NCBI RefSeq assembly: GCF_000027005.1
Contig: NC_012964.1
Span: 372,001-436,000 of the forward strand
Direction: 5' to 3'
DNA length: 64,000 bases
From: Komagataella phaffii GS115
Lineage: Eukaryota > Ascomycota > Pichiomycetes > Pichiales > Pichiaceae
The position numbers and the translations under genes are program-made. Under the pieces are notes generated by a model, which worked only from the letters and a program-made list of their open reading frames with translations, was not told the origin of the DNA and ran no database searches. Shown here piece by piece: positions 9,501 to 18,708 of this stretch; the stretch's first letter is position 1, and every line of letters begins with the position of its first letter.

Positions 9501-9530
9501 CAACAAACGGGACCAAACGGGACCAAACGG
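9501..9530. repeat. Three-copy 10-bp tandem repeat in the RNY1 promoter
   Basis: Three consecutive 10-bp units read caacaaacgg, gaccaaacgg, gaccaaacgg, so CAAACGG recurs once per helical turn. They lie 66-95 bp upstream of the RNY1 ATG. A related inverted half (cggtttgg) follows at about 9538-9545. A repeated activator site is possible; no factor is identified. Confidence 0.6.
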
Positions 9531-9656
9531 TCAGTCACGGTTTGGAAAGGAAATCGACATTTTTGGTGTAGTTGATCATGTGGTGGAGAAGGGGATTCAA
9601 AGGAGAGAAGCCTTTGTCTCCGAAGCAGGTTGAGCGCTCAGCGTGTTCCACTATTA

Positions 9657-9662
9657 ACGCGT
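9657..9662. promoter_or_regulatory. ACGCGT (MCB-type) element
   Basis: An exact MluI cell-cycle box, bound in yeast by Mbp1-Swi6 at G1/S, about 244 bp upstream of the histone-chaperone WD40 ATG. It is a short motif, so the functional call is inferred. Confidence 0.35.
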
Positions 9663-9905
9663 CTTTTGTCTAGAGCCCACAGTATTTGGGTGAAAACTAA
9701 CCTTAACTGCAATAATTGTACCATCGGTGATTAGAATTAACTGCAGTAAAACAGCTAACATCCTTGCAAACCTAGCATCCTCTCTGCATTGTAAGACACA
9801 ACTTTTATGTGCAAGCTTGACCTTCAATCTTTCGATGTCAGATGTCTGTTAGACATCTTCTCGATTAACTCAAGTTTCGTTTCCATCCATCCCCATTCAC
9901 CCATC

Positions 9906-11332
9906 ATGAGTGCCACAGAGATAACGCAGCAAGAGGAAGCCAAAAGTACGTTGCCACTCTTCCTGTTCTCTTAACCCTTCACTAACCTTTAGTCACCTTT
10001 GAAATACATGAAAAATACAGACAGCAGGAGAAAATTATCAACGAGGAGTTCAAGATATGGAAAAAGTCCGTCCCCCTGCTGTACAACTTCATATACACAT
10101 CCGTGACGCAGTGGCCTAATCTTTCGGCTGACTGGCTGACGTCCGTGAAACAAAACGATCAGTCGTTCACGGTTCAGTTTGTAGTAGGTTCCAACAGCTC
10201 GAGTGACGAGGATTACCTTGCACTGTACCAGATAGACCTACCGCTGTCAGTGACAACAACATCTGCTGAACAGACCGTAGACGAAGAAGACATTAAAAAA
10301 GCTATAGAGCAAGATAGCAAATCAAACAAGTTTCAACTTGTCCATAAATGGCCTCATCCGGGTGAAATCAATAAACTAGCTTTCAACAGTGATAATCTAG
10401 TAGCTACAGTGACCAAAACTGGGTCCATTTTGGTGTTCGATATCAATAACGTATCCTCCAGCAAACCAAAGTTCACTTTGAATTTCCACAAACAAGAAGG
10501 GTTTGCCTTGCAATGGAACCCTTCGAATAACCAACAATTGGTGACCGGGGCCAACGATGGTAAGATTGCAGTTTGGGATCTCTCAAAAAATACAACCGCC
10601 CCAGTCCAGGAGTTCTCCCCTCATTCGTCCTCAGTGAATGAAGTCTCTTGGAATAGCGAGTACAATTTTCTCATCGGATCTGCCAGTGATGATCGTTCAT
10701 TCCAAATACATGACTTGAGGTCAGGGGAGACAATTATCAAAGTCGACGACGCGCACAATGGAGACGTCAACGCTATTAAATTCCATCCAGTCCTAGGTGA
10801 CTTACTAGTCACTGCAGGGCAAGATACTTTGGTCAAAGTTTGGTCCCTTTCTAAACTGCTGTCTCCCGCCGATGAGCCTTCGAAGAATGACGAGTCGACG
10901 AATGATGAGATCCAAGAAGAAAGAGACCAAGCTATCCGCTACTTACATGGACATTTCAATTCTGTTACCCAGGTTGACTTCAATCCTGAAAACCCAAACT
11001 ACCTCTTATCGTCGTCTTGCCTGGATAAACGAGTAATGGTCTGGAACTTGGCAAATTTAGATGAAGATTTTGAAGAGGACGAAGCAGAAAAAAACCCAGA
11101 ATATAACGACCCTGCTTTGATCTTCATACATGGTGGGCACACCTCATCTCTCAGCGAAGCCCGCTGGCATCCAACTCTACACGACGTGATTCTCAGTTGT
11201 GGAGAAGACAACTTACTAGAAGTCTGGCAACCATTATTGCCCCGAGAGGAAGATTCCTCTGAAGAAGACGAAAAAATCGATGAGAATGAGCAAGATGAAG
11301 TAACCGAAGATAAGGAAATGAAAGACGTTTAG
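9906..11332 (+). CDS. RbAp46/48-family WD40 histone chaperone (Hat2/Msi1-like), spliced
   Basis: Histone H4-binding WD40 protein of the family shared by the HAT-B complex (Hat2) and chromatin assembly factor (Msi1). Exon 1 is 9906-9945 (13 codons plus one base), the intron 9946-9992, and exon 2 runs from 9993, giving 459 aa. Splicing joins the start to EKYRQQEKIINEEFKIWKK, the hallmark N-terminal helix of the family (IxEEYxIWKKN). Seven WD repeats follow, including DLVVTAGQD-type blades (here DLLVTAGQDTLVKVW), then SCGEDNLLEVWQP and a very acidic tail. The pre-final-blade loop (ALIFIHGGHTSS) is closer to Hat2/RbAp48 than to yeast Msi1, so HAT2 is the likelier orthologue. Its 3' end is 48 bp from the SPP1 stop. 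Confidence 0.88.
9946..9992 (+). other. Intron in the HAT2-like gene (47 nt)
   Basis: Donor GTACGT at 9946, branch-like ACTAAC at 9981-9986 and acceptor TTTAG ending at 9992. Removal restores one frame from the ATG at 9906 into the WD40 frame; without it the ATG frame is not continuous. The branch-to-acceptor distance is unusually short. Confidence 0.85.
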
Positions 11333-11380
11333 CTTAATACATGCTCTCTTATTATTGTTCTGATATATGCTATGAAACTA

Positions 11381-12529
11381 TTAATTTGACGCAACTTTTG
11401 CTTCAAGATTGCTCCACCGTTCAATATTATAGTCTGTCATTAATGTTTGCCTCTCATCTTGCAACCTCTTCTTTTTTTCCTCTAATAGCTGTGTTTGTAG
11501 GTAGTAGTCATCAGCTAGGATATTGAGCCAACTATGGTGTTTATTGCATTTCCTCTTATCCTTCAAGCAAAACCTTGCCAGCCAGTTTTCCGGACCAACA
11601 GAGTCCACCATGTCATCATCATCTGGATATATTTCTCGGTACAACTTTTTAAAATCCTCTGGGTCTATAGCATTCTTGCCCAAATATGGTGATATCTTTG
11701 CTTTAAATTGATCCATGTCTGTAGCTCTGTCAAGATCCAGAATTACTCTGTTGAATCCACAAATATCAGACTTTTTGGAATTTTTTGACTTCGACTTGCT
11801 TGACTTTGTCCTTGGACCTGGTATATAATCAGGAATTGTAATTATGTTGATGTTTTCATTCAGTAGTTTCAAAAACTCCTTTAAAGCTAGGACAAGACGA
11901 AGCCTGCTATCCAAACGTTCTAACTCAGTCGTCACTTGTTGTATCTGCTTATCCCAAGCAGCTACTTTTTCAGTCAGATGTGGGCTCAATTTAGCATCTG
12001 GATAGAAATCGGAGTAGATAGGAAGTTCTTCGCCCAGTTTTGCCAGCGCCTTGCAGTCATCAACCTCACGAAGAATTGAGGAGACCTCTTTCAATTTCAG
12101 TAACCGCTGACCATTCAAATCTTCTTGCTTCAAAACCTTGTCCAGCAATGCTTGTTTCATGTACATTAAACCGTGTTCCTCACTACAATACTTACTTTTC
12201 TTCTCCTCACTCAACTCAATTGGATTGAAGCATCCCTCCAATTTGCACTTTCTCTTCCACAAAGTCTTGCCCTTGTTAAACAAACGATCGCAAAACACAC
12301 AATAGAAGTTTGCCACCAGTTTCTCATACTTTGGGTCCAGTTTCATGCATCGGAAATGGAACCATTCGTCGCATCCATCACATGCCACCATGAGTTGACC
12401 CTCATCATCCGGTTTTCTACAAATACAGAACACCTCCTCTGAGTTGAGGTTGTATTTTGGGGCCTTTTCGAACTCCTGGAACTTCTTCTGCAGCCTCTTC
12501 AGCTCTTCCTTGGAGAGTTCTTCCGTCAT
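11381..12529 (-). CDS. SPP1: COMPASS subunit Spp1 (PHD finger protein)
   Basis: Subunit of the COMPASS H3K4 methyltransferase. It reads H3K4me2/3 and in yeast tethers meiotic hotspots to chromosome axes. The PHD finger spans Cys35-Cys80 (CICRKPDDEG, CDGCDEWFHFRC, CVFC). The adjoining second zinc motif (Cys95, Cys100, Cys115, His119) is typical of Spp1/Cfp1 proteins. A coiled-coil helical C-terminal half carries the RCLKDKRKCNKHHSW-like block (here FCLKDKRKCNKHHSW). 382 aa compares with about 350 in yeast. ATG at 12529; MGM1 is divergent 220 bp away. Together with the HAT2-like neighbour it makes a small chromatin pair, likely coincidental. Confidence 0.92.
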   Translation of the reverse strand: MTEELSKEELKRLQKKFQEFEKAPKYNLNSEEVFCICRKPDDEGQLMVACDGCDEWFHFRCMKLDPKYEKLVANFYCVFCDRLFNKGKTLWKRKCKLEGCFNPIELSEEKKSKYCSEEHGLMYMKQALLDKVLKQEDLNGQRLLKLKEVSSILREVDDCKALAKLGEELPIYSDFYPDAKLSPHLTEKVAAWDKQIQQVTTELERLDSRLRLVLALKEFLKLLNENINIITIPDYIPGPRTKSSKSKSKNSKKSDICGFNRVILDLDRATDMDQFKAKISPYLGKNAIDPEDFKKLYREIYPDDDDMVDSVGPENWLARFCLKDKRKCNKHHSWLNILADDYYLQTQLLEEKKKRLQDERQTLMTDYNIERWSNLEAKVASN

Positions 12530-12749
12530 GTCGGTGATTATTATGGGGAAAACAGAGCGATTTTTGAATGCTAAGTGATTATCCCGAAAAAATCGATTTT
12601 ATTCCATTTTAGGTAAAAAGGGGCTGTTGCAACTGAAGTTGTGCCAACAGAAACTAGCATGATTTTGTAGTCTTGAGTACACCCACATAGACAACTATCG
12701 ACGCTTTCCTTTAGGTCGACAGTTTTCGTTGGACAATTCATCGTAGAAT

Positions 12750-15287
12750 ATGCTTCCAAGATCACGTCATATGGTGCCCATGATGAGGCGCACATTTGGC
12801 GTGAGATTGATTCAACATCAGATACCCAAAAAACAAATACAGTTTGGCCTTATCAAGACGAGGCCTTTCTCCATCTATTCCTTTGGCAAGTTTGCTGGAA
12901 GGGTGGTCAAAGCTCCAGCTGCAGTTGGCGGTGGTCTTGCTGCTGCAGGATCGTATGTAGCTTACAAAGTGGAGCAAGCTTCCAGTTATACTAAAGATCA
13001 GGTGGACAGAGCAAAGGATTTGGCCGGAGGTCTGTACGACAACATTTCTGGGTTCTTTGGCAAATTCGGTGGCAACGGTTCTGAAGGAGTTCCGCCTGAT
13101 GGAAACGGATCTAATGCGGCAGCACTAGGTGGTACAGCTGCTGCTGTTGGATTTAAATCCGACGATGATGAGGATGAAGAAACGTTATACTTGGACGAAG
13201 ATGAAGATGAGGAAGAGGAGGAAGAGGATAGCGAGACAATGGATGATGAGATGCTTAACCTCACAAGACAAATGATTGAGATCAGAAGCATTTTACAAAG
13301 TATTGACCCTAATGACAACACTTTGAAACTTCCCTCTATTGTGGTCATTGGTTCACAATCCAGTGGTAAGTCATCTGTGCTAGAAGCTGTCGTCGGACGA
13401 GAGTTCCTTCCAAAAGGCTCCAACATGGTAACCAGAAGACCAATAGAACTTACTTTGGTAAATTCTCCGGACTTGGCGGCTGAAGTCGCAGAGTTTCCAG
13501 CCTTGAGAATGAACAACTTAACAGACTTTGAACAGGTTCAAAAAATATTATATGATCTGAATCTTGCTGTTCCAATAACTGAGGCAATTTCAAATGACCC
13601 AATTCAGCTAACAATCAGATCCCCTAGGGTGCCTGATCTATCATTGGTAGACCTTCCTGGTTATATCCAAGTCGAAGCAGCTGACCAGCCTACAGAGTTG
13701 AAACGTAAGATCAGACAACTTTGCGATAAATACTTGGAAGAACCCAATATCATACTTGCAATTAGTGCTGCTGATGTCGATCTTGCAAACTCCACAGCAT
13801 TGAGAGCGTCAAGACAAATGGACCCTAAGGGTGAAAGGACTATTGGAGTGGTGACAAAGTTGGACTTGGTCGATGGGGCAGAGGCAAGAGGTATATTGAC
13901 CAACAGAAAGTATCCATTAAAAATGGGATATGTTGGTGTTGTTACGAAGGTTCCCCAGACCTCTATTTTTAAAAAGAAAACGGGTTACCAGGCCTTCATC
14001 GCTCAACAAAATTTTGAGAGTACCTTCCTCAAAGACAATAAAGATGAGTTTGCAGGAACTTCAGTGGGAACTAGGACTTTGAAGAAACGATTGATGAGAG
14101 TGTTGGAACGTTCAATGGCTCTATCGTTAAAACCGACATACGATAGAGTTCAGCAAGAGCTGGAAGAAGCAAGTTACAAGTTTAAAGTGGAGTTCAATGA
14201 TAGAAGCCTTACCCCGGAAACCTACATTGCAAGTTCAATAGATACCTTGAAAGGTGCAGTAAAGGAGTTCAGCGAGAGATTTGGAAGAAACGAAATAAAA
14301 TCTGTGCTCAAGAATGAATTGGACCAGAAGGTGCTTGATTTATTAGCATCCAAATACTGGAATAAACCACATGACCAGTCTAGGGAAATTGATTTGGATC
14401 TACGAGACATTGTTAACGCTTCACCTACAGATGTTTATTGGCACAGAAAGTTGGATCTCACCACTAACAGTTTAACCAAGCTGGGAGTTGGTAGGTTATC
14501 TACCACATTGCTAACCAATGCACTGTTAACAGAGATTGATAACATGATAGACAATACCACATTGCGCACACATCCCATGATTAAACAAGTGGTGCGTGAT
14601 GCAGCTGAAGAAGTGCTCAACTCACGTTATTATTCCACTGCAGACCAAGTTGAGAATTGTATCAAGCCTTTCAAGTTTGAAATTGAGCTGGAGAATTCTG
14701 AATGGAAACAAAGCAGGGACCACATTATAAGATTATTGAATGAAGAGCTTAGATCGTGTGATCAATATCTTCAACTTTTGAAAAAGAACATAGGAAGCAG
14801 GAAATTGACACAAATCATGACGTATTTGGAAAATAAGGATAACAGTATAGGAGAAACGATTGAGAGGGAGAACATTGGTTTCAGTCCGGGTATTCTTTCA
14901 AGAGGCCGTGATGCTTTATTTTTGAAAGATAGGGCGTCGCTGTTGCAATTCCGGATATCTTGTTTGAAATCGTCCCAATGCAAGATCAAAGAGAATAAAT
15001 ATAAATGTCCCGAGATATTTCTGGCAGCAGTTGCCGACAAGCTTACGCAAACAGCAGTCTTGTTTTTGAACGTGGAGCTGTTGAGTGATTTCTATTACAA
15101 TTTTCCACGTGCGTTGGATGCTAAGCTGTCTAATGGGTTGACACAGGAACAAATTGAGGCGTTTGCCAAAGAAGATCCCAAAGTCAAGAGACACATTGAA
15201 CTTCAGCAACGAAAGGAATTATTGGAATTGGCAACTTCCAAGATTGAGGATGTTATGACCTTACAGAAACATAGGACAAAACATTGA
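12750..15287 (+). CDS. MGM1: Mitochondrial dynamin-like GTPase (Mgm1/OPA1)
   Basis: Inner-membrane fusion GTPase that also shapes cristae. The basic presequence (residues 1-50) is followed by a hydrophobic anchor (about 55-72, AAVGGGLAAAGSYVAY). A short Ala/Gly-rich segment (about 122-135) sits where the rhomboid protease cuts to make the short form, next to a strongly acidic run (138-166). GTPase motifs are GSQSSGKSS (201-209), DLPGYIQ and TKLDLVDG. Stalk and GED-like helices fill the rest. 845 aa compares with about 900 in yeast. ATG at 12750. MCP1, also mitochondrial, follows on the same strand 163 bp downstream. Confidence 0.95.
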   Translation: MLPRSRHMVPMMRRTFGVRLIQHQIPKKQIQFGLIKTRPFSIYSFGKFAGRVVKAPAAVGGGLAAAGSYVAYKVEQASSYTKDQVDRAKDLAGGLYDNISGFFGKFGGNGSEGVPPDGNGSNAAALGGTAAAVGFKSDDDEDEETLYLDEDEDEEEEEEDSETMDDEMLNLTRQMIEIRSILQSIDPNDNTLKLPSIVVIGSQSSGKSSVLEAVVGREFLPKGSNMVTRRPIELTLVNSPDLAAEVAEFPALRMNNLTDFEQVQKILYDLNLAVPITEAISNDPIQLTIRSPRVPDLSLVDLPGYIQVEAADQPTELKRKIRQLCDKYLEEPNIILAISAADVDLANSTALRASRQMDPKGERTIGVVTKLDLVDGAEARGILTNRKYPLKMGYVGVVTKVPQTSIFKKKTGYQAFIAQQNFESTFLKDNKDEFAGTSVGTRTLKKRLMRVLERSMALSLKPTYDRVQQELEEASYKFKVEFNDRSLTPETYIASSIDTLKGAVKEFSERFGRNEIKSVLKNELDQKVLDLLASKYWNKPHDQSREIDLDLRDIVNASPTDVYWHRKLDLTTNSLTKLGVGRLSTTLLTNALLTEIDNMIDNTTLRTHPMIKQVVRDAAEEVLNSRYYSTADQVENCIKPFKFEIELENSEWKQSRDHIIRLLNEELRSCDQYLQLLKKNIGSRKLTQIMTYLENKDNSIGETIERENIGFSPGILSRGRDALFLKDRASLLQFRISCLKSSQCKIKENKYKCPEIFLAAVADKLTQTAVLFLNVELLSDFYYNFPRALDAKLSNGLTQEQIEAFAKEDPKVKRHIELQQRKELLELATSKIEDVMTLQKHRTKH

Positions 15288-15450
15288 TGGCACTTCACTT
15301 CACTCGCAACAACTATTGTATAGGCTTTTTGCAATGTACAGACATGTTATATAGTTTACTTAGCCAATGTTATATATAAACCCACTATCAGAATGTCAGT
15401 CGTTTCGCTAAAAAGCACCTCTACAGAAAAGCACCCTTCACTGCACAGCA

Positions 15451-16338
15451 ATGAGTTTCCCCGGAAAGGTAGAACTATCACCTGTACAACCTCTACCCCT
15501 GGATATAGGTATTCCGGTTACTCCGAATGAAAAGGAACTCAGGGAAAGAAGGCGATTCTCCAAGTTGATTCCTTTTCTTTATACCGTTCAAAAATGGTCT
15601 ATATTGCCTTTCGGGTGCTTTGCATTGCTGCATATTCCAGCAGTGGTTGTAATGCCCAGTTTAAGTGTCAATTTGGCTAAGCAACTGTTCACTATGGGCA
15701 GATGCGTATATCAAGCTCCTGGCCTGGAATCTTTGATGATTTGGGGGAGTTTGGGGGTTCATATTCTTAGTGGAGTGACATTGAGACTACTCAAGATCTA
15801 CAGAAACTATTCGTACTATGGGATGGTGCACAAGAGGACGAGACGAAGGAAATCACTGTTTGCCAAGGAGAATACCGATGATTTGGACCCTTCTTTTGGT
15901 ATGGGTGGTATCACTAGTTTATTGGGTTTAGGATTCAAAGGATCTTATATTTCAAAGATTCTCGGTATTTCTCCGTTATCGTTTACCGGTTATCTGCTAC
16001 TTCCAGTGTTGGCAGCACATATTAATGACATGAGATTACTACCTGCCTCAATTGACGGAGACAGTAACCTGATTGATGTTGAATACATAACGCAAGCCTT
16101 GGCTCAGCATAAGTGGACTACCTCCTTAGGCCTGTTGGCGCTGGTTGGATTAGCAAGCTACCACACCATTGGAGGAATGATGAGATACTTGAAGCTATAT
16201 TCGCTGAGAAGTAGACAATGGTCTTATGCTCTAGTGGTGGGTATGTTCACTGTTGCAGGATTCAGTCTAAGAGCAATCAGTCAGCTTCCTTTGATACAGG
16301 GCTATGTAGGGAAGAGATACTCGGTATATCTTGCTTAG
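15451..16338 (+). CDS. MCP1: Mitochondrial outer membrane protein Mcp1-like
   Basis: A polytopic protein of 295 aa matching the DUF1691 family. Yeast Mcp1 suppresses loss of ERMES and recruits Vps13 to mitochondria for lipid transfer. Hydrophobic segments occur at about 45-70, 90-110, 165-195, 215-235 and 250-275. Between the second and third lies a basic loop (KRTRRRKS). The N terminus contains a Pro-rich stretch (LSPVQPLPLDIGIPVTP), a plausible Vps13 adaptor motif because Mcp1 uses a PxP motif there; that assignment is inference. The ATG at 15451 follows an A-rich leader. Its stop is 45 bp from that of the convergent reductase gene. Confidence 0.85.
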   Translation: MSFPGKVELSPVQPLPLDIGIPVTPNEKELRERRRFSKLIPFLYTVQKWSILPFGCFALLHIPAVVVMPSLSVNLAKQLFTMGRCVYQAPGLESLMIWGSLGVHILSGVTLRLLKIYRNYSYYGMVHKRTRRRKSLFAKENTDDLDPSFGMGGITSLLGLGFKGSYISKILGISPLSFTGYLLLPVLAAHINDMRLLPASIDGDSNLIDVEYITQALAQHKWTTSLGLLALVGLASYHTIGGMMRYLKLYSLRSRQWSYALVVGMFTVAGFSLRAISQLPLIQGYVGKRYSVYLA

Positions 16339-16383
16339 AGCCCATTATTTATTTACATATTTATTCTTTTGATATATACATGA

Positions 16384-18708
16384 TTAACCCGAACAGGACT
16401 CACAATTGTTCAGCTGGCATGAAGGTGTTGTCTCCAAAGCTTCACTTTGCACGGCCTGCCGTTTAGTAGGGGTATTATAGGTTCCGTCTCTTTTTCTCTT
16501 TGAAATATCAATTGAAAACTTGATGGCAGAAGAAGCTGCTTTAGTTCTTAAGTAGTACATCCCCGTCTTTAAACCTTTTTTCCAGGCATAAAAGTGCATT
16601 GCTGTAAGCTTCCCTCTATTTGGTTTAGCCAGATACAAATTCATACTCTGAGATTGATCAATGAATCGGCCTCTATCTGCAGCCATGTTTATAGTAATTC
16701 TTTGAGAGATCTCCCAAACAGTTTTGTAAAGGCTCTTGACCTCTTGCGGTATCTCGTCGATCTCCTGAATTGAGCCGTCATTACCTATGATTTCCTGGCG
16801 CAAGGAATCCGTCCAAAGGCCAAGATTAATTAAATCGTCAATAAGATATTTATTCACCACCTGGTACTCCCCTGAGCTTACCCTTCTGGTATAGAAGTTG
16901 TAGGAAAGGGGCTCAAAAGATTCGCAGAATCCAAGGATTTGTGAAGTCGATGCTGTGGGCATGGGTCCGACTAAGAGGGAGTTCCTCAACCCATGTTTAA
17001 CAATATCAGATCGCAATGATTTCCAGTCCAATGTCAAGTCCTCTTCCTTGACATTCCAAAGATCCATTTGCAGCAATCCTTTTGAGGCAGGAGATCCTTG
17101 GAATGATTTGTAGGGACCATCTTTCTTTGCAATATTCATTGAAGTTTCCAAAGCTGAATAGTATATTGTTTCAAATATTTGAGAGTTCAAAGCGGCGGCT
17201 TCCTCTGAATCATATGGAATCTTTAACAGCATAAAAGTGTCCCATAATCCTTGAACGCCTATTGCCATTGGTCTCGTCAAGTCATTAGAATACGAAGCTT
17301 CAGGGACAGGGTATTTGGAGATATCTATCACTTTGTTTAAGTTTTCGGTAACAATTCTTACGGAATTCTTCAAACTTTCAAAATCAAACTTCCCATCCAC
17401 CACATATTTAGGTAAACCGATGGAGGCCAAATTACACACTGCGATTTGGTCCCTTGAAGAGTACTCCACAATTTCACAGCACAAATTAGAACATTGTATT
17501 GTACCCAAGTTGCTTTGGTTAGATTTCCTGTTGCAAGAGTCTTTATACAACATGAACGGAGTCCCTGTCTCAATTTGAGCGTCTACAATAGCATTCCATA
17601 ATTGTTGAGCAGGAATCTTTCTAACATACATTCCCTTCTTCTCGTACTCAGCATAAAGGAGGTTGAATTGTTCGCCGTAAACATCATTCAAACCTTTGGC
17701 ATGCAAGGGGTTGAAGAGGCACCAGTCCTCATTCTTTTCGACTTTTTCCATAAAAAGGTCGGGAATCCACAAAGCGTAGAATAAATCTCTGGCTCTGATC
17801 TCCTCCTTGCCGTGATTCTTTCTCAAGTTCAACAAATCAAACACTTCTTCGTGCCATGGCTCTAGATAAATGGCAAATGCACTGGGTCGCTTATTGGAGC
17901 CCTGTTGGACATACCTTGCAGTTTCATTTAGGACTTTAATTAACGGAACAATGCCTCTATTGCATGCATCCTCCGCGGGAATATCGTGTACATTGATACC
18001 AATACCACCTGCTGCATTTGATATCATGGCAATTTTGTGCAAAGATTGGTAGACGGAGTTGACATCCGCATCCTGCAAACCCATCAGAAAGCACGATGAG
18101 AGATAGGGGGTCGGCGTACCTGCATGGAAAAGAGTGGGTGAAGCATGAATAAAATACCCTTGAGACATTAGGTCATAAGTTTGGATGGCAGACGACAGGT
18201 CCTCGCCATGGATCCCCAACGCCACTCGCATGAACAGGAACTGGGGAGTCTCCAATATGAGGTCGTCTTTTTTCAGCAAATAAATGGACTGGAGCGTCAT
18301 ATAACCAAAGTAGTCGAAATCAAAGTCCCTCTCTGGCTTGATCGACCCGTCAAGCTGTTCGGAGTTAGATCTAGCTATGGTCAGAAGACCCTTATCGACA
18401 AATCCATGTTCAGCTAAACGTTCGCAATTAGCAAAGAACGAATCTCCTAAACGTTTCCTCAGGTGATTTGACAATAGTCTGGCAGCTAAATTGGAATAAT
18501 CGTAGTGTCTAGTGCTCAAGGAGGCAAGTATTTCACTGGTTAGGTTCAAGAGATCCTGGAGATGGAGGTTCTCAATTATCGCCAGGGATACCTTCTCCAC
18601 GACTAGGGCAATATCGACAAACTTGAGGTTCAGACCAAAGGAGAGCTTGAGAAGGCTTCTCTTGAGTCTAGCCTCATCAAAACTGATTGCCTCTTTTGAT
18701 TTTGTCAT
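16384..18708 (-). CDS. Divergent ribonucleotide reductase large subunit
   Basis: Class Ia R1-type reductase making deoxynucleotides. Catalytic residues are all present: Cys206 and Cys425 (redox pair), Asn408, Cys410 and Glu412 (SNLCCE), the radical-path YY in GMYYLRT, and C-terminal shuttle CESC (769-772). Allosteric residues are not. By alignment with human R1, Asp57 of the activity site is Leu54, the KRDG start of the ATP cone is missing, and specificity-site Asp226, Lys243 and Arg256 become Ala214, Asn231 and Pro244. Loop 1 is about seven residues shorter. At 774 aa it is shorter than yeast Rnr1 (888). The ATG at 18708 is preceded in frame by a stop, so no simple N-terminal extension exists. 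It is probably a paralogue of a standard RNR1 elsewhere; that is inferred. Confidence 0.9.
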   Translation of the reverse strand: MTKSKEAISFDEARLKRSLLKLSFGLNLKFVDIALVVEKVSLAIIENLHLQDLLNLTSEILASLSTRHYDYSNLAARLLSNHLRKRLGDSFFANCERLAEHGFVDKGLLTIARSNSEQLDGSIKPERDFDFDYFGYMTLQSIYLLKKDDLILETPQFLFMRVALGIHGEDLSSAIQTYDLMSQGYFIHASPTLFHAGTPTPYLSSCFLMGLQDADVNSVYQSLHKIAMISNAAGGIGINVHDIPAEDACNRGIVPLIKVLNETARYVQQGSNKRPSAFAIYLEPWHEEVFDLLNLRKNHGKEEIRARDLFYALWIPDLFMEKVEKNEDWCLFNPLHAKGLNDVYGEQFNLLYAEYEKKGMYVRKIPAQQLWNAIVDAQIETGTPFMLYKDSCNRKSNQSNLGTIQCSNLCCEIVEYSSRDQIAVCNLASIGLPKYVVDGKFDFESLKNSVRIVTENLNKVIDISKYPVPEASYSNDLTRPMAIGVQGLWDTFMLLKIPYDSEEAAALNSQIFETIYYSALETSMNIAKKDGPYKSFQGSPASKGLLQMDLWNVKEEDLTLDWKSLRSDIVKHGLRNSLLVGPMPTASTSQILGFCESFEPLSYNFYTRRVSSGEYQVVNKYLIDDLINLGLWTDSLRQEIIGNDGSIQEIDEIPQEVKSLYKTVWEISQRITINMAADRGRFIDQSQSMNLYLAKPNRGKLTAMHFYAWKKGLKTGMYYLRTKAASSAIKFSIDISKRKRDGTYNTPTKRQAVQSEALETTPSCQLNNCESCSG

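Larger units (their letters stand above)
9436..9905. other. Divergent promoter between RNY1 and the HAT2-like gene
   Basis: 470 bp between two start codons. It contains the 10-bp repeat at 9501-9530 and an ACGCGT box at 9657-9662. No gene seen. Confidence 0.6.
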
